DNA of 64,000 bases from Oscillospiraceae bacterium. GTDB lineage: Bacteria > Bacillota > Clostridia > Oscillospirales > Oscillospiraceae. Below, piece by piece: positions 36,805-46,122 of this stretch. The stretch is taken from NCBI GenBank assembly GCA_015068035.1, contig SVLI01000002.1:1-64000 (forward strand), given 5' to 3'. The stretch's first letter is position 1. Each line of letters starts with the position of its first letter. The notes below the pieces were generated by a model that worked only from the letters and a program-made list of their open reading frames with translations, ran no database searches and was not told where the DNA came from. The position numbers were made by a program, and so were the translations under genes.

Positions 36805-37579
36805 CGAATTGACGAAGGATTTGCTTGCACGCAGAGATTGTTATATTGCAGATCAAAAGAGAAAGAGAAAAGCCGCGCTGCGCGCTGCAAGCTCGGTTGC
36901 CTGTGTTTGCCTGGTGGTTTTGCTCGGCTTTGGCGTGTGGAAAGGCGGAGTGTTCGAAGCCAAAACACCTGTTGCGTCTGTGAGTCCCATTCATAATTCT
37001 GACAATGACAGCACGGAGCAGCAGACGCCAAACACCGGCGCTGACGTAAGCCAAACCCAAAACACCCCGGCGCCGCCAAACAATGCGGATACACAGGATC
37101 AAATCCACTTTCAGGAAATCGAAGCGCTGCCCAACACGCAAAGTAAGATGTTCATTGCCCTTATGACCGGTGATTTCATCAGCATGACACGCGACGAAAT
37201 TAACGAATATTACGGGGTGGACATTTTCCCCGCCGTGCCGGATGATCTCGAGATCAAAACGCAGCGTTTCGGCATTTACAAACGAAAGGCCACAGGCGAA
37301 CTGTATTACGACGGCAACAGGATTGAGTACGTCAATGCGGACAGCTCAAGAGGCGTGAGCGTAAACGTGGACAAGGACTGCATGCCGTTTGATTTTGGTA
37401 ATTTGTTTGCCGACATTCAGACAAGATCTGTCATTCACGGCGTTGAGGTCGGAATCGGGCAGACGCCATACGGAGAACTGTATGCAGAGTTCAAGTATCA
37501 AAACACGGGCTTTCGGATTTTTACCCACGGTTTGACTGCGAAAGAATTGCTTGGCATCTTAAACTCCATTATTAAATAG
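36791..37579 (+). CDS. membrane protein coupled to sigma factor, putative anti-sigma
   Basis: 262 residues. About 40 cytosolic residues (KNYDELTKDLLARRDCYIADQ), one membrane helix (SSVACVCLVVLLGFGVW), a low-complexity Ser/Asn/Thr linker and an extracellular domain of about 150 residues. Position and topology fit a sigma-factor regulator, although no zinc anti-sigma motif is seen. AAGGAGGG lies within the sigma gene. The extracellular part resembles no family I can name. Confidence 0.72.
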   Translation: MKNYDELTKDLLARRDCYIADQKRKRKAALRAASSVACVCLVVLLGFGVWKGGVFEAKTPVASVSPIHNSDNDSTEQQTPNTGADVSQTQNTPAPPNNADTQDQIHFQEIEALPNTQSKMFIALMTGDFISMTRDEINEYYGVDIFPAVPDDLEIKTQRFGIYKRKATGELYYDGNRIEYVNADSSRGVSVNVDKDCMPFDFGNLFADIQTRSVIHGVEVGIGQTPYGELYAEFKYQNTGFRIFTHGLTAKELLGILNSIIK

Positions 37580-37596
37580 CAAAAATAGCAAAACGA

Positions 37597-37635
37597 AACA
37601 GCCCTCGGAAAGCCAATCGCTTTCCGGGGGCTGTT
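37597..37635. terminator. hairpin between convergent genes
   Basis: A 16-bp stem (37597-37612 with 37620-37635, one G-U pair). The T-rich tail is better on the minus strand than the plus strand. Confidence 0.55.
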
Positions 37636-37688
37636 CTCTGCTTAGAAGCTCGCGGGCAGAAATCCAAATTTTCCGTTTTTCATCCCCT

Positions 37689-37711
37689 TGCGGCTTCATG
37701 CGCAAAGCGGC
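37689..37711 (+). repeat. 23-bp direct repeat, copy 2
   Basis: Identical to 36109-36131, 1.58 kb away. Confidence 0.8.
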
Positions 37712-37723
37712 CGCAGATCGGAT

Positions 37724-38134
37724 TTAACCGTAGCCGTGCGTTTTGTGTTCCCAGCGTCCGCCGTCATTTCGGATCAAAACCCATTTCCAGTTTGTATACG
37801 TGGAATTCGGGTTCAGAGAGCCGTCACCGCCGGAGGCATCCACATCAAACGAGGAATAGAGTACAATTGCCTCGTCCGCTTCATACTGCGCCGCCCATTC
37901 TTCAAATTCCGCTGCGGCTTCGTCACCGGGATAGCGGACATGCGTGAGCGTACAGCCCGAAAACTCCGCCCTGAAATAGTTTTTCACGACAGAAACGGCG
38001 TCCTCAATCTCTTCGTCCGTATAAAGCTCGGACGGTGCCCATTCGGCAAGCTCCACATTCTGGACATTTCCGCCGCAGGCGGGCAGGGCCAGCAGCAGGC
38101 ACAAAGCTATCAACAGCCAAATAAAGTTTTTCAT
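37724..38134 (-). CDS. small lipoprotein of unknown function
   Basis: 136 residues with a lipoprotein signal (WLLIALCLLLALPACGG, lipobox Cys20). The mature part (YTDEEIEDAVSVVKNYF; GCTLTHVRYPGDE; WKWVLIRND) resembles the DUF4829-like proteins widespread in clostridia. GGAGG precedes the ATG. It stands alone; 38135-38389 holds only the his-operon terminator. Confidence 0.75.
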   Translation of the reverse strand: MKNFIWLLIALCLLLALPACGGNVQNVELAEWAPSELYTDEEIEDAVSVVKNYFRAEFSGCTLTHVRYPGDEAAAEFEEWAAQYEADEAIVLYSSFDVDASGGDGSLNPNSTYTNWKWVLIRNDGGRWEHKTHGYG

Positions 38135-38316
38135 CGCGTAACCTCCGGGTACAGATTATCTGAGAATGAATTTAGCGTAGCGCGCAGGTGTATCCGTCTT
38201 GCATCTTCTTTCCCCCAAAACCCGGAAATACCTAAAACTGCGGCGCATCCCGGAAAAGCACATCCGCCAACACCGCCCTCTACCCTGTTGCTTCCGGCAA
38301 ACCGGCTACGGAACGG

Positions 38317-38349
38317 AAAAGCCCGAAACCATCACGGTTTCGGGCTTTT
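38317..38349 (-). terminator. his operon terminator
   Basis: A perfect 14-bp stem (38317-38330 with 38336-38349) with T/A-rich ends, just after the hisIE stop on the minus strand. Confidence 0.75.
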
Positions 38350-38389
38350 TCCTGTTAAAACGCTGTCCGCGTCACGTACGCCAAAGGCA

Positions 38390-39055
38390 TCACAGCGAAT
38401 TGCTGTCGCTGGCCATCTTTTCCTGCTTGACCTTGTGATCGATCACGTGGCGGGAGGCCAGCTCCTTATGGATATCCTCCACGGAGATGCCCATCTCCAC
38501 CATCAGAACCATCACATGATAGGCAAGGTCCGCAATCTCATAAACGGTTTCCCGCTTGTCATTGTCCTTGGCAGCAATAATGACTTCCGTGCATTCCTCG
38601 CCCACCTTTTTGAGAATCTTATCCACGCCTTTCTCAAACAGATAGCTGGTGTAGGACCCCTCCGGCAGCTCTTCCTTCCGCGCCTGCAGCAGCGCATACA
38701 GCGCCTGCAGAGAAAACGCGCTGCGCTCCCCGCTTTGCCAGAGAAGGTCTTCAAAGCAGGAATCCGTGCCCCGATGGCAGGCGGGGCCGTCCTTCTCCAC
38801 CAGAACGGTCAGCGCATCCCGATCACAGTCGGCCGTGATGGAAACGATGTGCTGATAGTTGCCACTGGTCTCCCCTTTGAGCCAGAGCTCCTGCCGGGAG
38901 CGGCTGAAAAAGCAGCTGAGCCCCTTTTCCATGGAGATTTGCAGACTTTCGCGGCTCATGTAGGCCAGCGTCAGAACGCGCTTGCTTACAGCGTCCACCA
39001 CAACCGCCGGGATCAGACCCTTTTCATCAAATTTCAGCTCGTCAATGTTAATCAT
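38390..39055 (-). CDS. hisIE: HisIE: PR-AMP cyclohydrolase / PR-ATP pyrophosphatase
   Basis: 221 residues carrying two histidine-pathway steps. HisI (about 1-110) has [12 protein letters not shown], the metal-site ADCDRDAL and GPACHRG. HisE (about 115-205) has [20 protein letters not shown] and [11 protein letters not shown], a MazG-like helical fold. The fusion is common in bacteria. It is the last gene of the operon. Confidence 0.95.
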   Translation of the reverse strand: MINIDELKFDEKGLIPAVVVDAVSKRVLTLAYMSRESLQISMEKGLSCFFSRSRQELWLKGETSGNYQHIVSITADCDRDALTVLVEKDGPACHRGTDSCFEDLLWQSGERSAFSLQALYALLQARKEELPEGSYTSYLFEKGVDKILKKVGEECTEVIIAAKDNDKRETVYEIADLAYHVMVLMVEMGISVEDIHKELASRHVIDHKVKQEKMASDSNSL

Positions 39056-39056
39056 A

Positions 39057-39815
39057 TCATAACCTCACAGGGATGTTGTTTTTCAGCAGCAGGCTCTTGA
39101 TCTCGCCGATGCTCACTTCGCCGAAATGGATAATGGAGGCGGCAAGGCCGGCGTCCATATCCGGAATCTCCCGAAACAGCGTGACGAAGTCCTCGGCCTT
39201 CCCCGCGCCGCCGGAGGCGATGACCGGCACATTTACCGCCGCGCGCACCGCTTTGAGCATCTCAATGTCAAAACCGCCCTTCACGCCGTCCGTGTCAATG
39301 GAGTTGACAACCACCTCGCCGGCACCCATCTCCACACAGCGGCAAATCCACGAAATGGCCTCCATGCCGGTGTCCTCTCTGCCGCCTTTGGCAAAGACCC
39401 GGAACACGCCGTCCACCCGCTTAATGTCGCAGGAGAGCACCACACACTGATCGCCGTATTTCTCCGCCGCTTCCGAGACAAGGCGGGGGTTGCGGATTGC
39501 GCCGGAATTGACGCTGACCTTGTCTGCGCCGCACTTGAGCACCCGGTCAAAATCCTCGAGCGTGTTGATGCCGCCGCCCACCGTCAGCGGGATAAAGATG
39601 GTCTCGGCCACCTGCGTCAGGATGTCCGTGAACAGCTTCCGCTCCTCGTAAGAGGCGGTAATGTCATAGAAAACCAGCTCGTCCGCTCCATGATCGCTGT
39701 AATACTTCCCCAGCTCCACCGGGGAGGACACATCAATCAAGCCCTCAAAATTGACGCCTTTCACCACCCGGCCGTTTCGCACATCCAGGCAGGGGATAAT
39801 TCGTTTTGTAATCAT
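39057..39815 (-). CDS. hisF: HisF, IGP synthase cyclase subunit
   Basis: 252 residues, a (beta/alpha)8 barrel. [20 protein letters not shown] carries the N-terminal catalytic Asp, IPLTVGGGI and [11 protein letters not shown] bind phosphate, and the second catalytic Asp is in [10 protein letters not shown]. The start is set by GGAGG before ATG 39815; the open frame extends upstream only as antisense noise. It overlaps the hisA stop by four bases. It partners with HisH. Confidence 0.95.
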   Translation of the reverse strand: MITKRIIPCLDVRNGRVVKGVNFEGLIDVSSPVELGKYYSDHGADELVFYDITASYEERKLFTDILTQVAETIFIPLTVGGGINTLEDFDRVLKCGADKVSVNSGAIRNPRLVSEAAEKYGDQCVVLSCDIKRVDGVFRVFAKGGREDTGMEAISWICRCVEMGAGEVVVNSIDTDGVKGGFDIEMLKAVRAAVNVPVIASGGAGKAEDFVTLFREIPDMDAGLAASIIHFGEVSIGEIKSLLLKNNIPVRL

Positions 39816-40525
39816 TTCGCCGCCTCCAGTGCATCCCTGAGGGAAATGGCGCCGGTATAATAAGCTTTCCCGATGATGGCGCCGTACAGCTCCAGTTTCC
39901 TCAGCGCAACGATGTCGTCCATGGAGGACACACCGCCGGAGGCGGTGATCTGCAGGGAAAAACGCTGACTCAGCTGACGGTACAGCTCCCGATTCGTGCC
40001 GGCCATGGCGCCGTCCCTGGATATGTCCGTGCAGATGATGGTATGGACGCCCAGCTCCGCCATATCCCGACAAAAATCAAAGCAGTCAATGCCGGAGGAC
40101 TCCGTCCAGCCGTGGATGGCGACGCTGCCGTCTTTGACGTCCACGCCCACGGCAACCCGCTCGCCAAACGCCTCGATCGCGCGGCAGAGAAATGCTCTGT
40201 CCTTTACCGCCGCCGTGCCCAGCACGATGCGCGCCACGCCGCAGTCCAGATATTGCTGGGCGACCTCCATGCTGCGGATGCCGCCGCCGATTTCCACCTT
40301 CAAGGCGGTGCTGCGGGCGATTTCCGCCACGGTTGCCATATTGGGTGCCGTGCCGTCCTTCGCCCCCTCCAGATCCACCATGTGAATCCACTCCGCGCCG
40401 CAGGCTTCAAAATCCCGCGCCACATCCAGCGGGTGATCGCTGTACACGGTCATCTGCTGATAATCGCCCTTGAGCAGGCGGACGGCACAGCCGTTATAAA
40501 GATCAATCGCAGGAAACAGGATCAT
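39812..40525 (-). CDS. hisA: HisA, ProFAR isomerase
   Basis: 237 residues, barrel homologous to HisF. ILFPAIDLYNGCAVRLLKGD begins it, with the catalytic Asp in AIDLYNG, phosphate-binding VEIGGGIRS and ASGGVSS, and the second Asp in CTDISRDGAM. It catalyses the Amadori rearrangement of ProFAR. The hisH stop is 13 bases upstream. Confidence 0.95.
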   Translation of the reverse strand: MILFPAIDLYNGCAVRLLKGDYQQMTVYSDHPLDVARDFEACGAEWIHMVDLEGAKDGTAPNMATVAEIARSTALKVEIGGGIRSMEVAQQYLDCGVARIVLGTAAVKDRAFLCRAIEAFGERVAVGVDVKDGSVAIHGWTESSGIDCFDFCRDMAELGVHTIICTDISRDGAMAGTNRELYRQLSQRFSLQITASGGVSSMDDIVALRKLELYGAIIGKAYYTGAISLRDALEAAK

Positions 40526-40538
40526 AAACGCAACCTCC

Positions 40539-41147
40539 TCAAAGCTCACAAAAGGCGCGGAGGATCGCAAGCCCCGTTTCTCCGCTTTTCTCCGGATGGA
40601 ACTGGCAGCCGAAGACATTGTCCTTTGCCGCAGTCGCCGTCACCCATTCGCCGTATTCCGCCACGGCGCAGGTGTTTTCATTCTCCCCGGGCACAAAGAA
40701 AGAGTGGACAAAATAGACATGCTCGCCCTCGCCCACATATTTCAGAATGGGGCAGGGCTTTTTGATGTGCAGGGCGTTCCAGCCGATATGAGGCAGCCGC
40801 AGCGACGGGGCCAGCCTGCCCTGCATGGGCAAAACCTCGCCCTCCAGCAGCCCCAGCCCCCGGTGCTCACCGTATTCATAGCTCTTTTCAAACAGAAGCT
40901 GCATCCCCAGGCAGATGCCCAGCAGCGGCTTCCCTTCGGCGGCTTCCCGGCAGAGCACTTCATCCAATCCGCGGCAGCGAAGCGCTTCGGCGGCATCGCC
41001 AAAAGCGCCGACGCCGGGCAGAATGATCCGCTCCGCCGCCCGGAGCTCGGCAGCCTCGCCGGTAATCACAGCGTCCACACCAATGAATTTCAGGGATGAG
41101 CGCAGGGAAAACAGATTCCCCACGCCATAGTCAACAATCGCAAGCAT
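40539..41147 (-). CDS. hisH: HisH, IGP synthase glutaminase subunit
   Basis: 202 residues, class I glutamine amidotransferase. MLAIVDYGVGNLFS, the nucleophile Cys in GICLGMQLLFE and the His-Glu pair in GCQFHPEKSG complete the triad. It supplies ammonia to HisF. Confidence 0.95.
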   Translation of the reverse strand: MLAIVDYGVGNLFSLRSSLKFIGVDAVITGEAAELRAAERIILPGVGAFGDAAEALRCRGLDEVLCREAAEGKPLLGICLGMQLLFEKSYEYGEHRGLGLLEGEVLPMQGRLAPSLRLPHIGWNALHIKKPCPILKYVGEGEHVYFVHSFFVPGENENTCAVAEYGEWVTATAAKDNVFGCQFHPEKSGETGLAILRAFCEL

Positions 41148-41149
41148 TT

Positions 41150-41737
41150 TTACAGTACGCCTTTCGTAGAGGGGATCTGATCGGCATAATCCGGGTCAAT
41201 CCGGCAGGCTGCCGCCAGCGCACGGGCAGCGGCCTTGAACGCAGCCTCCAGAATATGGTGGGAGTTTTTACCCTCCAGCTGATGCAGATGCATCGTCACC
41301 GCAGCATGGCGCACAAAGCCAAGGAAAAATTCCTCCGCCAGCTCCGTATCGAAGCTGCCCACCTTCTGCGCGGGAATATCCAGCCGATAAACCAGGCAGC
41401 TCCGGCCGGAGATGTCCACAGCGCAGCGGACAAGTGCCTCATCCATGGGCAGAAGAAAGCTGCCATAGCGCTCGATGCCGCGTTTTTCGCCCAGCGCCGC
41501 GGCAAAAGCCTGTCCCAAAGCGATGCCGACATCCTCCGTGGTGTGATGATCGTCCACGGCGGTATCCCCGATGCAGCGCAGGCTCAGGTCAAAACGGCCG
41601 TGGCGGGCAAACAGCGTCAGCATATGATCCAGAAAGCCGCAGCCGGTGTCCACAACCGCGGTGCCGCCGCCGTCAATGTTCAGGCTCAGGCTGATCTGTG
41701 TTTCCGCGGTGTTGCGCGTGATTTCCGCTGTCCTCAT
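41150..41737 (-). CDS. hisB: HisB, imidazoleglycerol-phosphate dehydratase
   Basis: 195 residues, the monofunctional form. Metal-binding motifs GFLDHMLTLFARHG, DDHHTTEDVGIALG, RHAAVTMHLHQLEGKNSHH and a later duplicate pattern match the bimanganese enzyme. It overlaps hisC by four bases. Confidence 0.95.
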   Translation of the reverse strand: MRTAEITRNTAETQISLSLNIDGGGTAVVDTGCGFLDHMLTLFARHGRFDLSLRCIGDTAVDDHHTTEDVGIALGQAFAAALGEKRGIERYGSFLLPMDEALVRCAVDISGRSCLVYRLDIPAQKVGSFDTELAEEFFLGFVRHAAVTMHLHQLEGKNSHHILEAAFKAAARALAAACRIDPDYADQIPSTKGVL

Positions 41738-42795
41738 GCTATCTCCTCCAATATTTCCGATACGGTCTCAATGAACCGCTCCATTTCCTCCCGACTGCCG
41801 ATCGTGATGCGGTTGAACTGGCAGATCTCCTCCCGGCTGAAATGGCGCACCAGCACGCCGCGCCGCTTCAGCTCCAGATACAGCGCCTCACCGTCTATCC
41901 GCTCCGACTTTGCAAAAACAAAGTTTGCCTTTGAATCCAGCACCGTAAAGCCCAGCGCTTTGAGCGCGTCGGCCGTATAGCGCCGGTTCTCCATGATACG
42001 GCGGCAGTTTTCCTTATAATATTCATCCTGCTCCAAGGCGGCAATGCCGGCGATTTGGGTCAGGCGATTGACGTTATAGGGGTTTGTGGAATACTTGATC
42101 TTTTCCAGATCCGCAATCACGGCCTCGCTGCCGAAGGCAAAGCCCAGCCGCGCCCCGGCAAGAGAGCGGGATTTGGAAAAGGTCTGCACCACGAGCAGAT
42201 TGTCGTAGCGTTTCAGCAGTGGCAGGCAGCTCTCGCCCCCAAAGTCGACATAGGCCTCGTCAATCAGCACAACATGGTTCGGATTGCGCTGCAGCAGCCG
42301 CTCAACATCGTCAAGCGATATGCTCAGCCCGGTCGGTGCGTTGGGGTTTGCGATGACCACCAGCTTGTTCCTGCCGCAATATTTCTCCGCATCTATGCCA
42401 AAATCCGCCTCGAGCGGGATCTCCTCGGCCTCCACGCCGTGCAGCGCGGCAAACACGCTGTAAAAACCGTAGCTTATGGCGGGATACACCACGCCGTCCC
42501 CGCCGAAGGCCATGAAGGCAAAATTCAGAATGTCATCCGAACCGTTGGCCAGATAGACATTTTCCGGCTTCACGCCGTAAAGCTCCGCCAGCTTTGCCCG
42601 AAGCTCCGTGCAGGCGGGGTCGCAGTACAGCCGCAGCTTTTCAAGCTCTGCGGCGTTCACGGCGGACAGCACGCCCGGCGACGGGGGAAACGGGGACTCA
42701 TTGGTGTTGAGCTTAATATACTGCTGATCCCGGGGCTGTTCTCCGGGGGTATACGCCTCCAAACCGGCGTATTTCTCATTCATAAATCGGCTCAT
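41734..42795 (-). CDS. hisC: HisC, histidinol-phosphate aminotransferase
   Basis: 353 residues, fold-type I PLP enzyme. KLNTNESPFPPSPGV binds substrate, NPNAPTGLSI and DEAYVDFGGES hold the cofactor, and the PLP Lys is in TFSKSRSLAGARLGF. It is at the normal length and overlaps both neighbours by four bases. Confidence 0.95.
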   Translation of the reverse strand: MSRFMNEKYAGLEAYTPGEQPRDQQYIKLNTNESPFPPSPGVLSAVNAAELEKLRLYCDPACTELRAKLAELYGVKPENVYLANGSDDILNFAFMAFGGDGVVYPAISYGFYSVFAALHGVEAEEIPLEADFGIDAEKYCGRNKLVVIANPNAPTGLSISLDDVERLLQRNPNHVVLIDEAYVDFGGESCLPLLKRYDNLLVVQTFSKSRSLAGARLGFAFGSEAVIADLEKIKYSTNPYNVNRLTQIAGIAALEQDEYYKENCRRIMENRRYTADALKALGFTVLDSKANFVFAKSERIDGEALYLELKRRGVLVRHFSREEICQFNRITIGSREEMERFIETVSEILEEIA

Positions 42796-44072
42796 TTTTT
42801 CTCCTCAAAACGCACAAGTGCGCTCCTTGCGTGGGCGGAAAGCCCCTCCTTCTCAGCAAACAGCGCCAGCTTATCGGCCACGGCGGACAGCGCCTCGCCG
42901 GTGTAATAGGTGAACTGAGACTTCTTCACGAAATCGTCCACCGACAGGGGGCTGGAGAACCGGGCTGTGCCCGATGTGGGCAGCGTGTGGTTGGGTCCGG
43001 CAAGATAATCGCCCAAAACCTCGGGGCAATAGCGCCCCATGAAAATGCTGCCGGCGTTTTTCACCTTGTCCAGATAATCAAAGGGATTGTCCACGCACAG
43101 CTCCAGATGCTCCGGCGCAATCTCATTTGCCACGTCTATGACGCTGTCAAAATTCTCCACAACGATGATTTTGCCGTTGTTATCGATCGACGCGCGGGCG
43201 ATCTCATACCGCGGCAGCAGGGGCAGCTGCTTTTCCAGCTCCGCGCTGACCGCCTCCGCCAGCGCGAGGTCATCCGTCACGAGTACGGCGGCGGCGTTTC
43301 TGTCATGCTCCGCCTGGGAGAGCATATCCGCCGCGACAAAAGCGGGATTGCTCTTGCCGTCGGCAATCACCAGAATCTCACTCGGTCCGGCAATCATGTC
43401 GATGGACACCATGCCGAACACCTGCCGCTTGGCCTCTGCGACGAAGGCGTTACCCGGGCCGACAATCTTGTCCACCTTGGGAATCGTCTCGGTGCCGTAG
43501 GCCAGCGCGGCCACAGCCTGCGCGCCGCCAACCTTAAAAATGCGGTCCGCGCCCGCAATCCTGGCCGCTGCCAGAATAGCGGGATTCACGCTCCCGTCCG
43601 GGGAGGGCGGCGTTGTGATGCACATCTCGCTGCAGCCTGCAATCTTTGCGGGGATGCTGTCCATCAGCACCGTGGAGGGATAGGCCGCCGTGCCGCCGGG
43701 AACATAGAGCCCCACCTTTTCAATCGGCGTGATTTTCTGTCCGGTAATGACGCCCGCCTGCTCGCTGATGACGAAGCTGCTGCGCTTCTGATGGCTGTGA
43801 AACGCGCGGATGTTCTCCGCCGCGAGGCGGAGCGTCTCGATAAATTCCGGCTCCACGGCCTCAAAGGCGGCGGCAATCTCCTCCTCGGAGACTTCCAGCG
43901 TGTCGAGCTTTGCCTTGTCAAACTTCTCGCAGTAGGCCAAAAGCGCCCTGTCGCCATTGAGTCTGACATCCTCGATGATCCCGCGGACGACATCGCTTAC
44001 ATCGTCCGTTGGAATGCTGCGGTCAAATATCTCGTCGGCACTGTTGATGCCGGAACGCAAAATCCTGATCAT
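42792..44072 (-). CDS. hisD: HisD, histidinol dehydrogenase
   Basis: 426 residues. YVPGGTAAYPSTVLMDSIPAK in pieces, GPGNAFVAEAKRQVFG, DMIAGPSEILVIAD, zinc and catalytic residues in SQAEHD, ELCVDNP and GPNHTLPTSGTARF are all intact. It performs the last two oxidations with NAD+. Confidence 0.95.
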   Translation of the reverse strand: MIRILRSGINSADEIFDRSIPTDDVSDVVRGIIEDVRLNGDRALLAYCEKFDKAKLDTLEVSEEEIAAAFEAVEPEFIETLRLAAENIRAFHSHQKRSSFVISEQAGVITGQKITPIEKVGLYVPGGTAAYPSTVLMDSIPAKIAGCSEMCITTPPSPDGSVNPAILAAARIAGADRIFKVGGAQAVAALAYGTETIPKVDKIVGPGNAFVAEAKRQVFGMVSIDMIAGPSEILVIADGKSNPAFVAADMLSQAEHDRNAAAVLVTDDLALAEAVSAELEKQLPLLPRYEIARASIDNNGKIIVVENFDSVIDVANEIAPEHLELCVDNPFDYLDKVKNAGSIFMGRYCPEVLGDYLAGPNHTLPTSGTARFSSPLSVDDFVKKSQFTYYTGEALSAVADKLALFAEKEGLSAHARSALVRFEEKK

Positions 44073-45622
44073 ACGCGTTTCACCTGATCCTGTATTTTTT
44101 CGCGCAGCCTGTTCAGCGCGCTCTTTTTGAACTGATATGCCGACTTGTTGGCGATGAGCCGGGCGCTGATGGGCAGAATTTCCTCCACCTCGGTCAGCTC
44201 GTTCTCCAGCAGCGTCTTGCCGGTCTCCACAATGTCCACAATCACATCGGACAGGCCCAGAATCGGGGCAAGCTCAATGGATCCGTTGAGCCGGATGATA
44301 TCAATCTGCCGGCACTTTTCGCCGTAAAACCGCTGCGCGATGTTCGGGAATTTCGTTGCCACGCGCAGCGTCCGGGAGGGCGCGTCCTGAAAATCCCGCC
44401 TTGCGGCCACCGCCATGCGGCACTTGCCCAGGTTCAGATCGCAGAGCTCATACACATCCGGCTCATACTCCAAAAGAATATCCCGTCCGGCAACGCCGAT
44501 GTCCGCCGCCCCACGCTCCACATAGATCGCCACATCCGAGGGCTTCACCCAGAAGTATCGGATGCGCTTTTCCGGATTCTCAAAAATCAGCTTGCGGTTG
44601 TTTTCGTGGATGGCCGGGCAGTCATAGCCGGCACGCTCAAACATGTCGTACACCTGTTTGCCCAGGCGGCCCTTGGGCAGAGCCACATGGATCCAGTCGT
44701 CGTTTTCCGCCTCGCTGCCGAGATTTTCCAATGTGTCCAGATACACGGCAAAGCCAATGGCGCGGGAACTGCGCCCGAGCTTTTTCATCAGGCCGTCGTA
44801 CTGTCCGCCGGACAGCACCGGGTCGGATATGCCGCTCACATAGGCCCGAAACGCAATGCCGCTGTAATAGCCCGTGGTGTTGGACATCGTAAAGTCCACC
44901 GCACAGCGCCCGGAGCTTCCCTCCGGGAACACCCGCTGCCACAGCCCGCCAAACTCCGCCAGCGCCGCCGCGGCCGCACTGCTGCAATAGGCTTCCAGCG
45001 CCAGGGCTGCCGCTGTCGGGTCCGGATAACTGCCCATCAAAGGCTCCAGCGCGGCAAACTGCGCCTCTGTGCACAGCTCGCGCAGCGCATCGGCATTCTT
45101 GCCGAAAAACGCCCGGCAAAGCTGGCTGTCGGTTTCCGCATCAATTCCCAGCGCGGAGAGATAGGCCTTGACAAAGCCCACGTGCGTAAACTGGAACCGG
45201 CTGCCCTCCCGGATGATTTCGGCGCTCTCCAGCGCCAGCCGGACAACCTGCGCAGTGTCCTGCTCATCGGTATCGCCCACGCACTCAAGTCCGGTCTGCA
45301 TGATCTCTTTGAAGCAATGCGTCGTGCCGGAAATGCGATATACGTTCTCGTCGTAATAGAGCTTTTCCACCTGGCCCGGAATGTCCCGTCCGTTTTTCAC
45401 AATGGACAGCGTCACGTCCGGCTTCAGCGCCAAAAGACGGCCGTTGGTATCATTAAACGTGATGATGCCGTCGGAAATGAGGAAGTCCTTGTTCTTCATA
45501 TAAAGGTCATATTCCTCAAACTTGCTCATCCGGAACTGCCGGTAGCCGTTTTGGCGATAGAGGCTGCGCAGCCTGAGCGCAATCGCCTCGTCCGGATTCA
45601 AAATTTGCTCGTCAATCATCAT
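44069..45622 (-). CDS. hisZG: HisZ-HisG fusion, ATP phosphoribosyltransferase
   Basis: 517 residues in one frame. Residues 1-305 are HisZ, the tRNA-synthetase-like regulatory subunit (SKFEEYDLYMKNKDFLISDG, TLKPDVTLSIVK-type motif 2, GGQYDGLMKKLG, IGFAVYLDTLENL). From about 311 begins short-form HisG (IHVALPKGRLGKQVYDMF; WVKPSDVAIYVERGAADIGV; ELAPILGLSDVIVDIVETG), which ends at residue 517 and lacks the C-terminal regulatory domain of long HisG. The join is an acidic linker (ENLGSEAENDDW). These are usually separate proteins in an octamer; fused, they would be held 1:1. It carries out the first pathway step. It overlaps hisD and the regulator gene by four bases each. Confidence 0.93.
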   Translation of the reverse strand: MMIDEQILNPDEAIALRLRSLYRQNGYRQFRMSKFEEYDLYMKNKDFLISDGIITFNDTNGRLLALKPDVTLSIVKNGRDIPGQVEKLYYDENVYRISGTTHCFKEIMQTGLECVGDTDEQDTAQVVRLALESAEIIREGSRFQFTHVGFVKAYLSALGIDAETDSQLCRAFFGKNADALRELCTEAQFAALEPLMGSYPDPTAAALALEAYCSSAAAAALAEFGGLWQRVFPEGSSGRCAVDFTMSNTTGYYSGIAFRAYVSGISDPVLSGGQYDGLMKKLGRSSRAIGFAVYLDTLENLGSEAENDDWIHVALPKGRLGKQVYDMFERAGYDCPAIHENNRKLIFENPEKRIRYFWVKPSDVAIYVERGAADIGVAGRDILLEYEPDVYELCDLNLGKCRMAVAARRDFQDAPSRTLRVATKFPNIAQRFYGEKCRQIDIIRLNGSIELAPILGLSDVIVDIVETGKTLLENELTEVEEILPISARLIANKSAYQFKKSALNRLREKIQDQVKRV

Positions 45623-45915
45623 ATTGCGCTTTCCTTCTCGATCAGCTTGAGCGCTGTTTTATAACCGCCCGCACCGTAGTTCAGGCAGCGGTTCACCCGG
45701 CATATCGTCGCCGAGCTTACTCCGGTCGTTTCGTTTACTTTGGCATAGTTCATCCCGCCGTCAAGACAGCGCGCCACCTCAAGCCGCAGAGACAGGGATT
45801 CTATCTCCGAAACGGTGCACAAATCGTCCAAAAATGCCGCGACATCGTCGACATTCTGCATCCCGGCCAGCACTTCGCAAAGCTGCCGGATGACTTTTTC
45901 ATTCCCTTTCTTCAC
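45619..45915 (-). CDS. YerC/YecD-family TrpR-like regulator
   Basis: 98 residues, all helical, with the Trp-repressor-type helix-turn-helix (RLEVARCLDGGMNYAKVNET then TGVSSATICRVNRCL). Members of this family are usually unlinked or near helicase genes; here it is the first gene of the his operon and overlaps hisZG. An inverted repeat on its own promoter suggests that it autoregulates the operon, perhaps with histidine or a pathway intermediate as co-repressor (inference). Confidence 0.9.
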   Translation of the reverse strand: MKKGNEKVIRQLCEVLAGMQNVDDVAAFLDDLCTVSEIESLSLRLEVARCLDGGMNYAKVNETTGVSSATICRVNRCLNYGAGGYKTALKLIEKESAI

Positions 45916-45931
45916 AGCGTTTTCTCCTTAT

Positions 45932-45977
45932 CGTGCTACTATGCTAACAATATAGCACGCTACTGCGTTAAAGTCAA
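45932..45977 (-). promoter_or_regulatory. his operon promoter with inverted-repeat operator
   Basis: Minus strand -35 TTGACT (45972-45977), 17-bp spacer, -10 TATATT (45949-45954). The inverted repeat CGTGCTA (45953-45959 on minus) / TAGCACG (45932-45938) with a 14-bp centre straddles the -10 and start site. Confidence 0.75.
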
Positions 45978-46063
45978 TTTATTTCCAACCAAACTTTGCC
46001 CGAAAAACGTCCGCCATTTATGCCGCATTACACAAGTTTCCGCGCGCACGGGGCAAAATCACA

Positions 46064-46096
46064 GTCGGCAGCAGAGCATCTCGCCCCGCTGCCGAC
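46064..46096 (-). terminator. hairpin after prepilin gene
   Basis: Perfect 9-bp stem GTCGGCAGC (46064-46072) with GCTGCCGAC (46088-46096); on the minus strand a weak T-rich stretch follows. Confidence 0.45.
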
Positions 46097-46122
46097 AGAT
46101 CGTTCTTCCATGTGAAAATGTC

